A stretch of 64,000 nt of DNA from Neocallimastix lanati (nom. inval.) (Eukaryota; Neocallimastigomycota; Neocallimastigomycetes; Neocallimastigales; Neocallimastigaceae), in contig JACVTC010000195.1 in NCBI GenBank assembly GCA_016946835.1, positions 60,001 through 124,000 on the forward strand. The letters run 5' to 3'. The notes below the pieces were generated by a model. The model searched no databases and was not told where the DNA came from. It worked only from the letters and a program-made list of their open reading frames with translations. Positions 40,856-54,588 of this stretch are shown in pieces (within the stretch, counting starts at the first letter, position 1; each line of letters starts with the position of its first letter). The position numbers were made by a program, and so were the translations under genes.

Positions 40856-41414
40856 GTTTATTAAATGCTCTATATTTTCATAATAATTCCAATTATTAAC
40901 ATTATACTTAAGTAAATAATTTTTATTAAAATATTCTAAAAATTGTAGAAAATTATTATACTTTTTTTCTTGACAAATTCTTTTTATTGTAATATACATA
41001 TCAAATATATAGTTAGGGTTTATAAACGGTAAGTTCGAAATAGCTTTATAATAAATATATACATAATTATTATTCTTCACTTCATGATAACATAATATAT
41101 TTTTTTGTTTTTCTAATGATCTTTTGTAATGCCAAACACAATATTTAATATTTATATTGGGAAAAACTTTTTTTGCGGCATTAGATATACCTTGTTCAAA
41201 ATCACAATGAAAATTAATTGTAGTAATTAATGTATTAATCCTAAATTTATTTACATTTTTTTTTTTATTTCTTTAAATAATGTTTCATATGTAGATTGTT
41301 TTTTATTTTTTAATATAGAAATGGAAGTAGTGTAAAACATATTAAATTCCCCAACATAAGTTCTTGTTATAAATAACTGATAACTAAATTTCGGTGCTGC
41401 ATAAAATGTACCGT
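40850..41414 (-). pseudogene. FLYWCH/MULE transposase, C-terminal part of the split copy
   Basis: Continues on the minus strand from the Ty3 insertion. Translation shows PKFSYQLFITRTY, then FHCDFEQGISNAAKKVFPNI with the second catalytic Asp, YCVWHYKRSLEKQ, IYYKAISNLPFINPNYIFD and finally NNASES with the catalytic Glu. A frame break lies in the poly-T region near 41255. The gene stops at about 40855 where it meets the copia fossil, so the last 80 or so residues are missing. The parent element is a MULE-type cut-and-paste DNA transposon. Confidence 0.85.
41410..41414. other. Target-site duplication, left copy (ACCGT)
   Basis: Five bases ACCGT directly before the left LTR, matched by ACCGT at 47518-47522 directly after the right LTR. 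Confidence 0.92.
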
Positions 41415-42012
41415 TGTAACGAATCTTAAAAAATTAGAAATTAGAATGCTGGCATAGTGGTTAGTCACTATGACCTCAGTCTGAACCACTAGGGTTCGAC
41501 TCACACCTTTACTAAAATTTTATATCATTTAAATTTTAAAGAATTTTTATACTTCATTTCTGTATTTGTTTCTGTATAAATTTCTGAAAAAATTAACAAA
41601 AGAAATTCTTAGAAATTAATAGAAACGAATCAGATAGAAATTCTATTTTAATTTATCTTTTATCATTATTTCTTTTAGATTCTTTTTAACCGAAAATAAT
41701 CAATTTTTATGAAACTTTTTAATGATTTTATGGTTTTAAATTTTTATGGATTTAAATTTTGAAAAACTATAAATAGGAGTGAATTTCACAGCCAAAAAAA
41801 AAAAAAATATTATAAAAATTGTGTTTTTATTAATTATTGAATTAATTAATAAGTAATTCGAAATATTACAATAATTAATCCTTATAATTAATATTTTTAA
41901 ATTTCTTAATTAATAAAACTATATTTTAAAAAACCAAATTACTTATTAATCAAAAAGTGCTTACCTATTGTGTTACACTCTTTAAAACACGGATATTCCA
42001 ATATTCGTTACA
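41415..42012 (+). repeat. Left LTR of the Ty3 chromovirus
   Basis: 598 bp, TGTAACGAAT..ATTCGTTACA, with perfect 10-bp inverted termini. Carries a tRNA-like segment near its start. Confidence 0.95.
41450..41502 (+). promoter_or_regulatory. tRNA-like segment with A-box and B-box matches (left LTR)
   Basis: TGGCATAGTGG at 41450-41460 fits the Pol III A-box (TRGYNNARNNG style) and GGGTTCGACTC at 41492-41502 fits the B-box (GGTTCGANTCC). They are 31 nt apart, as in a tRNA gene, and the A-box is followed by TTAGT as in fungal tRNA-Asp/Glu. The T-stem does not pair fully, so it is tRNA-derived or tRNA-like rather than a working tRNA. Whether Pol III uses it is unknown. Confidence 0.55.
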
Positions 42013-42059
42013 ATAAAAACACCACTAAACTAAGCACAATACCTTTGCACTTTTACTCT

Positions 42060-42345
42060 TTTTGGAACCCCGTTAAGGAATCCCATTTTCTACTACTATT
42101 TTTGGAACCCCGTTAAGGAATCCCATTTTCTACTACTATTTTTGGAACCCCGTTAAGGAATCCCATTTTCTACTACTATTTTTGGAACCCCGTTAAGGAA
42201 TCCCATTTTCTACTACTATTTTTGGAACCCCGTTAAGGAATCCCATTTACTACTATTCTTTTTTGGAACCCCGTTAAGTAATCCCATTCTCTATTACTCT
42301 TTTTGGAACCCCGTTAAGGAATCCCATTTTCTACTATTTTTGAAA
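42060..42345 (+). repeat. Seven tandem 40-bp repeats in the Ty3 leader
   Basis: Units carry TGGAACCCCGTTAAGGAATC followed by CCATTTTCTACTACTATT-type filler, with starts at about 42062, 42102, 42142, 42182 and 42222 and two slightly diverged copies up to 42345. They lie between the left LTR and the gag-pol start. Confidence 0.95.
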
Positions 42346-42571
42346 CCACTTACCAAGACTATAAACTTTTCTACCAAAATTCATTCATGAATTTATAAAT
42401 TCAATCGGAACCCTTGAATTTTACTATATATTAAAATTATTAATATTTTCAATAATCCATATAACCATCCTTGAAATTAAAATTATTTATATTGAAATTA
42501 AATATTTACTTCTTCTAATAATTAATTATATTGTATATTTATTATTCAATCAAAATCAATAATTATAATAA

Positions 42572-42617
<46 letters not shown>

Positions 42618-42673
42618 AGTAATAATTAATATTTAATAATTAATATTTAATAATTAATAATAATAATTAGTAA

Positions 42674-46585
<3,912 letters not shown>

Positions 46586-46653
46586 ATATAAATCATTTAA
46601 TCAAAAATAAATTTTATTTCATCAAAGTACTATTAATCATTCTAACTTATGAT

Positions 46654-46699
<46 letters not shown>

Positions 46700-46919
46700 A
46701 TTTTATATTATTCAAAAACATTTATTCTAGATAGTTTTATTTTTATACTTTATTTTTAAAACTTAAAATTCATGTAATTTTTATTATCCAATGTATTAAT
46801 TAAATTATCACTCCTATAAGTATTTTAGTTATAGTTTATTATTATAAAAGTTAGAATTAGAAATAGTTTAGATTTAAAGTAAAAGATTCGTCTGGCATCC
46901 GAATCCTAGAGGAGGACCA

Positions 46920-47517
46920 TGTAACGAATCTTAAAAAATTAGAAATTAGAATGCTGGCATAGTGGTTAGTCACTATGACCTCAGTCTGAACCACTAGGGT
47001 TCGACTCACACCTTTACTAAAATTTTATATCATTTAAATTTTAAAGAATTTTTATACTTCATTTCTGTATTTGTTTCTGTATAAATTTCTGAAAAAATTA
47101 ACAAAAGAAATTCTTAGAAATTAATAGAAACAAATCAGATAGAAATTCTATTTTAATTTATCTTTTATCATTATTTCTTTTAGATTCTTTTTAACCGAAA
47201 ATAATCAATTTTTATGAAACTTTTTAATGATTTTATGGTTTTAAATTTTTATGGATTTAAATTTTGAAAAACTATAAATAGGAGTGAATTTCACAGCCAA
47301 AAAAAAAAAAAATATTATAAAAATTGTGTTTTTATTAATTATTGAATTAATTAATAAGTAATTCGAAATATTACAATAATTAATCCTTATAATTAATATT
47401 TTTAAATTTCTTAATTAATAAAACTATATTTTAAAAAACCAAATTACTTATTAATCAAAAAGTGCTTACCTATTGTGTTACACTCTTTAAAACACGGATA
47501 TTCCAATATTCGTTACA
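46920..47517 (+). repeat. Right LTR of the Ty3 chromovirus
   Basis: 598 bp, same ends as the left LTR and one base different by eye. A purine-rich tract (GAGGAGGACC) lies immediately before it. Confidence 0.95.
46955..47007 (+). promoter_or_regulatory. tRNA-like segment (right LTR)
   Basis: Same A-box and B-box matches as in the left LTR, here at 46955-46965 and 46997-47007. Confidence 0.55.
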
Positions 47518-47522
47518 ACCGT
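47518..47522. other. Target-site duplication, right copy (ACCGT)
   Basis: Matches 41410-41414. Confidence 0.92.
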
Positions 47523-48091
47523 CCACAAATATATTTTTATGATAATTCGAAAATAAATATACTTGGAATGGTGATTGAAAGATTATTAAATCAGTATTTT
47601 TAAATATCATAAAATTTTCATTTCTTTTCGTTTTATAATATTCTGATTCAATGGGAATATCATCAAAACTTTTTATGTTTGGAGGAAATTGTTTATTTAT
47701 ATTTCTTATTATTTGGGATCTAATTGTACTATATTCGGGACATATAAGTCCCATTTTCTTGAGAAACGGCATTAAATATATGTTTAGGTTTTATATCCAT
47801 AGGAATTGAATTTATCTTAATTTCTTCCTTAATTTTATACTTTGCTACTGATATAGACACATCAATTTCTTTTTCGAGATGGTTATGTAAACTTTCATAT
47901 TTTAAAACCTCCTTTTTATCATTTAAAATAATTAAAGATTTACATTTATTTAAAGTCTTATATTCAGTGCAACTATAAATTTTTGATTTATCTTTCCTTT
48001 GAAATGAAAAATTAAATTTGTGTTTTTTATTAATAATTTGTTCATTTACTCGATTTGTTTCACTTATTTCAATTTCTATATTGCCTTCCAT
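47518..48091 (-). pseudogene. FLYWCH/MULE transposase, N-terminal part of the split copy
   Basis: From the ATG at 48091 on the minus strand: an N-terminal FLYWCH-type zinc finger (CTEYKTLNKC..HNH), a linker with DIKPKHIFNAVSQE, then in a second frame GLICPEYSTIRSQIIRNINK and NFMIFKNTDLIIFQSPFQVY up to FVDG, which holds the first catalytic Asp. A frameshift lies near 47755. The gene is cut exactly after this Asp-Gly by the Ty3 element and resumes at 41414. FLYWCH fingers bind DNA; the MULE domain is a DDE transposase. Confidence 0.87.
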
Positions 48092-48272
48092 TGATAATTA
48101 AAATTTTTCAATAAAATATTTTAATAAATATACTTTTAAATGCTTTGAAACTTTTTTTTTTATTATTTAAAATAATAAACCTTTTTTTAATTAATTATAT
48201 AATAATTTAAATAATTATTTAATTATTAATTATTTATTATTTCTTTATTTACTATTTTATTTATTTATTTTA

Positions 48273-48304
<32 letters not shown>

Positions 48305-48542
48305 ATTTTATTTTATTTTTTAATGTTTAAAAAAAAAAGTTTTCTTATTATTTTTATTTTATTTTTTAATGTTTAAAAAAAAGTTTTCTTATCTCTTATT
48401 TTTTTTTTTTTTTATTTTTTAAGCATTAAAAAATAAAATGTTTATTTATTTTTATTTTATTTTTCAATGCTTAATTTATATAATTATTTAATTATTAATT
48501 ATTTATTATTTCTTTATTTACTATTTTATTTATTTATTTTTA

Positions 48543-48639
<97 letters not shown>

Positions 48640-49073
48640 ATTTTTTGTTTTATTTTTTTTTTTATTTTTTAATGCTTAAAAAATAAATTTTTATTTATTT
48701 TTATTTTATTTTTTAATGTTTAAAAAAAAAGTTTTCTTATTTCTTATTTTTATTTTATTTTTTAAGCATTAAAAAATAAAATGTTTATGTGAAAAACAAA
48801 TTTATAAATCTAAGACAAACACTGTATTAATAAAAAACAATATAACAAAGTATTTTATGTTATGAGTAATATTATAAAATGTTTATTAATAATTTTTATT
48901 ATGAGGATATATATATATTTTTCTAAGAGATATTTTTACATTAAATTTATTTCATATTTTATATCTTAGTTAACATTATTTAATTTACTTAGAGATTAAT
49001 TATTGGTTGATATAAATTAATAATATAAATAAATGTATGTAACGATTTCGTCTCTAACAGTTTATTTATTTTT
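48092..49073. other. A+T-rich DNA with TTTA/TTTTTA arrays
   Basis: Upstream flank of the split transposase. Three to four copies of a unit with TTTTTAATGTTTAAAAAAAA and GTTTTCTTAT recur between 48318 and 48770. The 70-codon frame at 48467 is low complexity. TTTATTTTT at 49065-49073 is the left target duplication of the next MITE. Confidence 0.7.
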
Positions 49074-49399
49074 GGGTATGGGGCATTTCGCCAAATTGCA
49101 TTTCGCCAGATTGCATTTCGCCAATTTTTTTGAAAGCATGTGGCGTATTAAAAAAATGTGGCATTTCGCCAAATTGAAAATTATTAAATAAATAAATAAA
49201 TCAATAAATAAAATTAAATATTATTAATATCGCATAAAAAATTAATATTTATTTATTTATTCATTTATTTATATCAATACTCTACTTGTCGAAATGCAAC
49301 CTGGCGAAAAGCAACTTGGGGAAATGCAACATTGTTATACTACGCCACTTGTCAAAATACAACCTGGCGAAATGCAATTTGGGGAAATGAAACTCTCCC
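49074..49399. mobile_element. MITE with GGG..CCC ends and 9-bp target duplication
   Basis: 326 bp. The first 49 bases (GGGTATGGGGCATTTCGCCA..) and the reverse complement of the last 49 (GGGAGAGTTTCATTTCCCCA..) align without gaps at about three quarters identity. TTTATTTTT flanks both sides (49065-49073 and 49400-49408). The ends are built of TTGCATTTCGCCA units, three on the left and four on the right, with GTGGCGTA inside. No coding capacity. End sequence and 9-bp duplication fit a MULE-type transposase, most likely the FLYWCH family nearby. Confidence 0.82.
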
Positions 49400-49456
49400 T
49401 TTATTTTTCAATGTTAAATAGAAATACCTAACCTAATTATTATCTATTGAAGTGTT

Positions 49457-49789
49457 GTATTTCGCTAAAAGTTGAATTTCGCCAAATTCTTGGTGGCTTA
49501 TAAATTTACGTCATAAAATATCACCACAATTATTATTCACGCCGTATTGTGAATATATGGCTTTTTAAAAATGTAGAAAAAAGCCACAAAATTATGATGC
49601 AATTAGATATACGCCCCACGTAAGATTACGTGTTTGAAAATTTTTGAGAATTGTAATTTTATTTATTTAATTAATTAATTATTATTCATTAAAATTTTAA
49701 TAAAATTAAGTGGCTTAAAATTAAAAATATTTAAGCCATACAACAAAATACAAATTTTTGTAATAAAAATTTTCGAAATGCACACTCCC
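49457..49789. mobile_element. Second MITE candidate of the same family
   Basis: Left end has AGTGTTGTATTTCGCTAAAA and GAATTTCGCC, then GGTGGCTTATAAAT. Right end is ..TTTTCGAAATGCACACTCCCC with AAGCCATA before it, i.e. the inverse order. Interior holds a further inverted pair (TATGGCTTTT..AAAGCCACAA around 49555-49590). No clean target duplication seen. Confidence 0.5.
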
Positions 49790-49876
49790 CGTAAAATAAT
49801 TAAGTTAAACATTTGTAATTACCTATTTATAAAATCTTATAAATAAATAAATAAATAATAAATAATAAAACAAACT

Positions 49877-49935
<59 letters not shown>

Positions 49936-50176
49936 GCTCTATTAATATTAGAATAAATTTATTATACAGTAATTGTATAAAAGGTTAACAGAGAGTAAAA
50001 TCATACACTAAAGTAATAACCTTTATATGATACATCATGTGATTTATAAATGTGATATAGTTTACATAAAATAAATTAAAAATAAATTAAAAATGCATTA
50101 ACATAGATTTATGTTATGCAAAACATGGAAAATTATAATAAATAAATAAATGAATAAAATAGATAAATAAATGGGT
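49790..50176. other. A+T-rich DNA with an ATT array and probable copia 3' LTR
   Basis: (ATT)n at 49877-49934. The part ending ..GGTAGTTCACA at 50176 is probably the 3' LTR of the copia element to the right, read on the minus strand; its outer border is not resolved. Confidence 0.45.
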
Positions 50177-52320
50177 AGTTCACACTCCCCCTCAAATTAG
50201 ATTTATTTGTAAAAAATCTTTATTGTAAAATTTGAAATTTTTGTCCCATTTGTGTTTTTTGTTAATATATCTGCTAGCATATTATTGGTGTCTATATATT
50301 CTAATTTAACAATTTTCTTATCAATATTATCTTTATTAAAATGAAATCTAATGTCTATATGTTTTAATTTAGTATTTATTTCACCATTTTCTATCGTTGT
50401 TTTGCTCGCTAAATTATCTGTGTATATTGTAATTGTTTTATTATAATTTATTAATTCTTTTAATATATTTCTTATCCATAAAATTTTCTTTAAATTTTCA
50501 GATGTACTTATGTATTCTGCCTCGGCAGTAGATGTAGCTACACAAGATTGTTTTTTAGAAATCCAACATATTGGTGAATTTCCCATCAGAATTATACCTC
50601 CAGAAGTAGATTTTCTGTCCTCCAAGTCACCTCCGAAGTCTGAATCAGTATAAGCTTTAATTTCTCCCATACCGTCGTATATAATTTTTAAATCTATGGT
50701 AGAATTAATATATTTGAATATATTAATTATTTTGTTCCAATCAGATATTGTAGGACATTCACATTTTCTTGCGGCCTTATTAACTGCGAATGCTATATCG
50801 GGTCTAGTGCATTTTGATAGGTAAATTAATGATCCTATCGCACTTTTGTAGGTCGTGATATTAAAAGGTTTTTTACTTTCTGATTTTATATTATCACCAG
50901 TGCATGGTGTATTTCTTTTTCTTGTGTTTTTATATTAAATTTATTTATAAGTTTTCTATAAAGCCCTTTTGAGAAATAATATATTTATTATTTTCTTTTT
51001 CCACTTTTATTCCTAATATATATTCTACAGGACCACAGATAGATACTTTAAATTTATTTTTTATCTTTTTTATTATATTTGTAATAATTTTGTCTTCTCC
51101 TGCAATTATCATGTCGTCCACGTATAGTCCTATTATACATTTTGTTTTATTTTTGACGGAATATTTAAATATGCATTTTTCAGATAAAATTTGTTTAAAA
51201 CCTTGTTTTATTAAGAATTTTGTTATTGTTTTATTCCACTGTCTACCTGATTGTTTAAGTCCATAAAGAACCTTGTTAAGTTTCCAATATCCCCTCCCAA
51301 AGTTGCTATCTCCTTTGGGAATGGTAGTGTAAATGTCACGATCCAATGGAGCATTGAGATATGCAGCTTTGATATCCAATTGGTAGACATTCCAACGAAA
51401 TTTGGCGGATAGGGCAAAAATTAGTTTTAAACCATCAATATTAAGAGCAGGAGAATAAGTGAGTTCATAATCGATGCCATATTTTTGTTTAAATCCACGG
51501 GCAACAAGTCGAGCTTTATATTTAATAATATTGTTGTTGGCATCTTTCTTAGTAGCAAAAACCCACTTGGTTGTTATAAGATTTTTATTTTTTAGAATAT
51601 GTTTAACAAAAGTCATGATTTTGTTATTGTAAAGATTATTAAGTTCGTCGTTAATTGCATTGATCCAATTTGATTTATTAGGACAATTAATAGCTTCGAC
51701 ATAGTTGTTTGGAGTATCCATGAAAACAGAAGCAATCATCTTATCAGTATTATAGTGATTATCTTTAAATAGAGAATTAGGATAAGAATTAGAAAAATCA
51801 GGAATTGAAGAACTACGTGGTCTTTTTCTTAATGGGTTAGAAGTAATTTCAGACATTTTAATATCAGATTGAGAAGTATTATTTTTATTGGAAGAATCAG
51901 GCATATCTTAATCTCTATCATTAATTATAGAACTAATAATTGTGTGGTAGTATTCAGGTGAATTAGATTCATGTTCCAGGCAAGATTTATGGTCGGGGAT
52001 GAATTATTTTTAGAGTTATTAAGAGAAGAATTTTTAAAATTTTCAGTATTATTTTTAACAGCTTTAATCCCCTCCAAACTAGGACTATCATTAGTAAAAA
52101 TTTTGTTATTAAAATGATTACATTGAGTACTATTAGTAGAAGCATTACTATTAAGATCATGAGAGTTGTCATTGTTATTAAGTAAAATAAGCTCACATAA
52201 TTATTTTCATCATTTTGAAAAATTTTTTCATTAATAAAATTTTTGACATTTTTTGAAAAATTTTTCATTTCCATAGTATTATGATCATCATCAATATGTT
52301 TATATGAAATAGGGAGTATT

Positions 52321-52346
52321 GCATTTCGACATAATTTATGTATAAT
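52321..52346 (+). repeat. Left terminal inverted repeat core
   Basis: 26 bp starting GCATTTCGACATAATTTATG, exact reverse complement of 54563-54588. Confidence 0.95.
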
Positions 52347-52687
52347 CATTTATTCATGTATTACAATGTGGCTTGTAAAAATAAATGAATAGGATAGGGT
52401 TAAATTTTTTTTTTTTTTTATTTTATTAACATTTATAGTAAAAAAAAAAAATAAATAATAAAGTAAAATAAAAATAAAAAAAATAAATAATAAAATAAAA
52501 TAAAAAATAAAAAAAAAAGAATAAAAATATAAGATAAAAAATATAGGTTAAAACAAAAAAATTAAAGAATAAAACTTTTAATTTAAAATAAAAAAAAAAA
52601 AAAAGAATAAAAATATAAGATAAAAAAAATAGATTAAAACAAAAAAAATTAAAAAATAAAACTTTTAATTTAAAATATTTATAATAA

Positions 52688-54080
52688 ATGGATGATCAAT
52701 TAGAAATAAGTGAAACTAATAAAGAAAAAAACCAAATCATTGTAAACAAAAAATATAAATTTAATTTATGGTATATAACGAATAGTACAAAAGTATTTAA
52801 ATGTACTGAATATAAAACCGTTAAAAAATGTAAATCACACATTATTCTAAATGATAATAATAAAGTAATAAAATATGAAAACAAACATACTCATCCAGGA
52901 AAAGAATATGATGCATCTGTATCAATAGTAAAACATAAAATGAAAAATGAAATTAGAAAAACCTTAATCCCATTTGATATAAATCCAAAACATATATATA
53001 ATGAAATATCTGAAGAAATTGGATTGATATGCTCTGAATATAATTCAATTAAATCTCAAATATCAAGATATATAAAAAAACAACTACCTCCTGATATATC
53101 AAAATTTAATGAAATTCCAGATGAATCTGAATATTATATAAACGAAAGAGATGAAAATTTTATGATATTCAAAAATCCTAATATTATAATTTTTCAATCA
53201 CCATTCCAAACAGAATTGTTTATTAAATACAACGAAAATATGTTTGCTGATGGTTCATTTTATATTGCACCAATATTTGGTTATCAAGTGTTTATAACAA
53301 GAATATTTACTCCAGAAATAAATAGTTTTTACACTACATCACTATCTATATTGAATAATAAAGAACAAGCAACCTATCAGCTGTTATTTGAAGAATTAAA
53401 AAGAATGCAAGTAAATATAATAATAATATTATAGATACACCAAAAATTTTGCATTGTAATTTTGAAAAAGGTATATCCAATGCTGCCATTAAAATATTTC
53501 CTAATATTACTATTAAATATTGTGTATGGCATTATAAAAGATCGTTAGAAGTTCAAAAAAACAGATTATATTATAATGAAGTTAAAAGTAATCATAAAAT
53601 TTATTTATTTTATAAAGCTATTACAAATTTTCCTTTTATAAATCCTGAATATATATTTGATATTTATAATTATATTAAAATTATATGTCAAATATATAAT
53701 TATTTCCATTTTTTAAATTTTTTGGAATATTTTAATAAGACTTATTTATATAAATATGATATTCAATATTGGAATTATTATAACGATATAAACCACATAA
53801 CAAATAATGCTTCAGAATCTTTTAACAATTACTTAAAAAAATTGTTTTAAAAAAAACCTTCTTTCTATGAATTGATTTATCGTTTAAAAAGAGAAGAATC
53901 TTTATCTTACTATAATTACAAAAGGAAAATTGAAGGAGTTTGGAAAAAAAAAAGAATATTAACAAAAACTGATGAAATCAATGATTTAATTAAAAAATAC
54001 AAAAAAAAAAGGAATCCGAATTGATAAAAAATGTGATAAAAATGATATATTTATGGTATAAATGTTTATTAGAATTAAAC
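52688..54080 (+). pseudogene. FLYWCH zinc finger + MULE DDE transposase
   Basis: Frame 52688-53434 (248 codons) gives an N-terminal FLYWCH-like finger (KCTEYKTVKKC..HTH, about residues 40-75), NPKHIYNEISEEIG, a linker, and FADGSFYIAP with the first catalytic Asp near residue 198. A frameshift near 53420-53445 leads into 53449-53850 with GISNAAIKIFPNITIKYCVW and TNNASESFNN, which holds the catalytic Glu. The second catalytic Asp is replaced: the motif reads HCNFEKG here but HCDFEQG in the copy at 41.2 kb. The tail to 54080 has stops. So the element is structurally whole but its transposase is dead by two or more lesions. Confidence 0.88.
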
Positions 54081-54562
54081 AAGCTCCAAATTTTTAAATA
54101 ATAATAATTAACTAGAATATATATAGTTTAAATTATATTAATATCAATATCAATATATTTTATTAATATCAATATCATTATATTTTATTAATATCAATAT
54201 TATTATATTTCATTAATATCAATATCTTTATATTTTATTAATATCAATATCAATATTTAAATTTTATTAATAATAAATATTTAATATTAAAATAAATTTT
54301 ATTTTATTATTTAATTAATTTAATAATAAAATATTAAATATTTAATAATAATATATAATAATAAAATGAAAATTAATTAAATAATTGAAAATAAATAAAA
54401 ATAAAATAAAATTCTTAACTGAAAACTTATTTATTCTTTTATTTATTATTTTTTTTAGTTTTTATTTTATTTTTTTAATGCTAAATTACAATAAATAAAA
54501 ATATACCTTGAAAGTTGTGGCGTATTATATAATTTATACGCATTGTACAAATATTTATGCTT

Positions 54563-54588
54563 ATTATACATAAATTATGTCGAAATGC
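54563..54588 (-). repeat. Right terminal inverted repeat core
   Basis: Exact reverse complement of 52321-52346; followed outward by TTCACATCCTG and the TGAAATA duplication. Confidence 0.95.

Noticed and set aside
42060-42345. CRISPR-like regular 40-bp repeats
   Set aside because: The filler between cores is itself repeated, so there are no unique spacers; it is a minisatellite in a retroelement leader of a eukaryote.
48467-48679. 70-codon plus-strand frame
   Set aside because: Translation of TTTTTA repeats (Phe/Leu/Ile).
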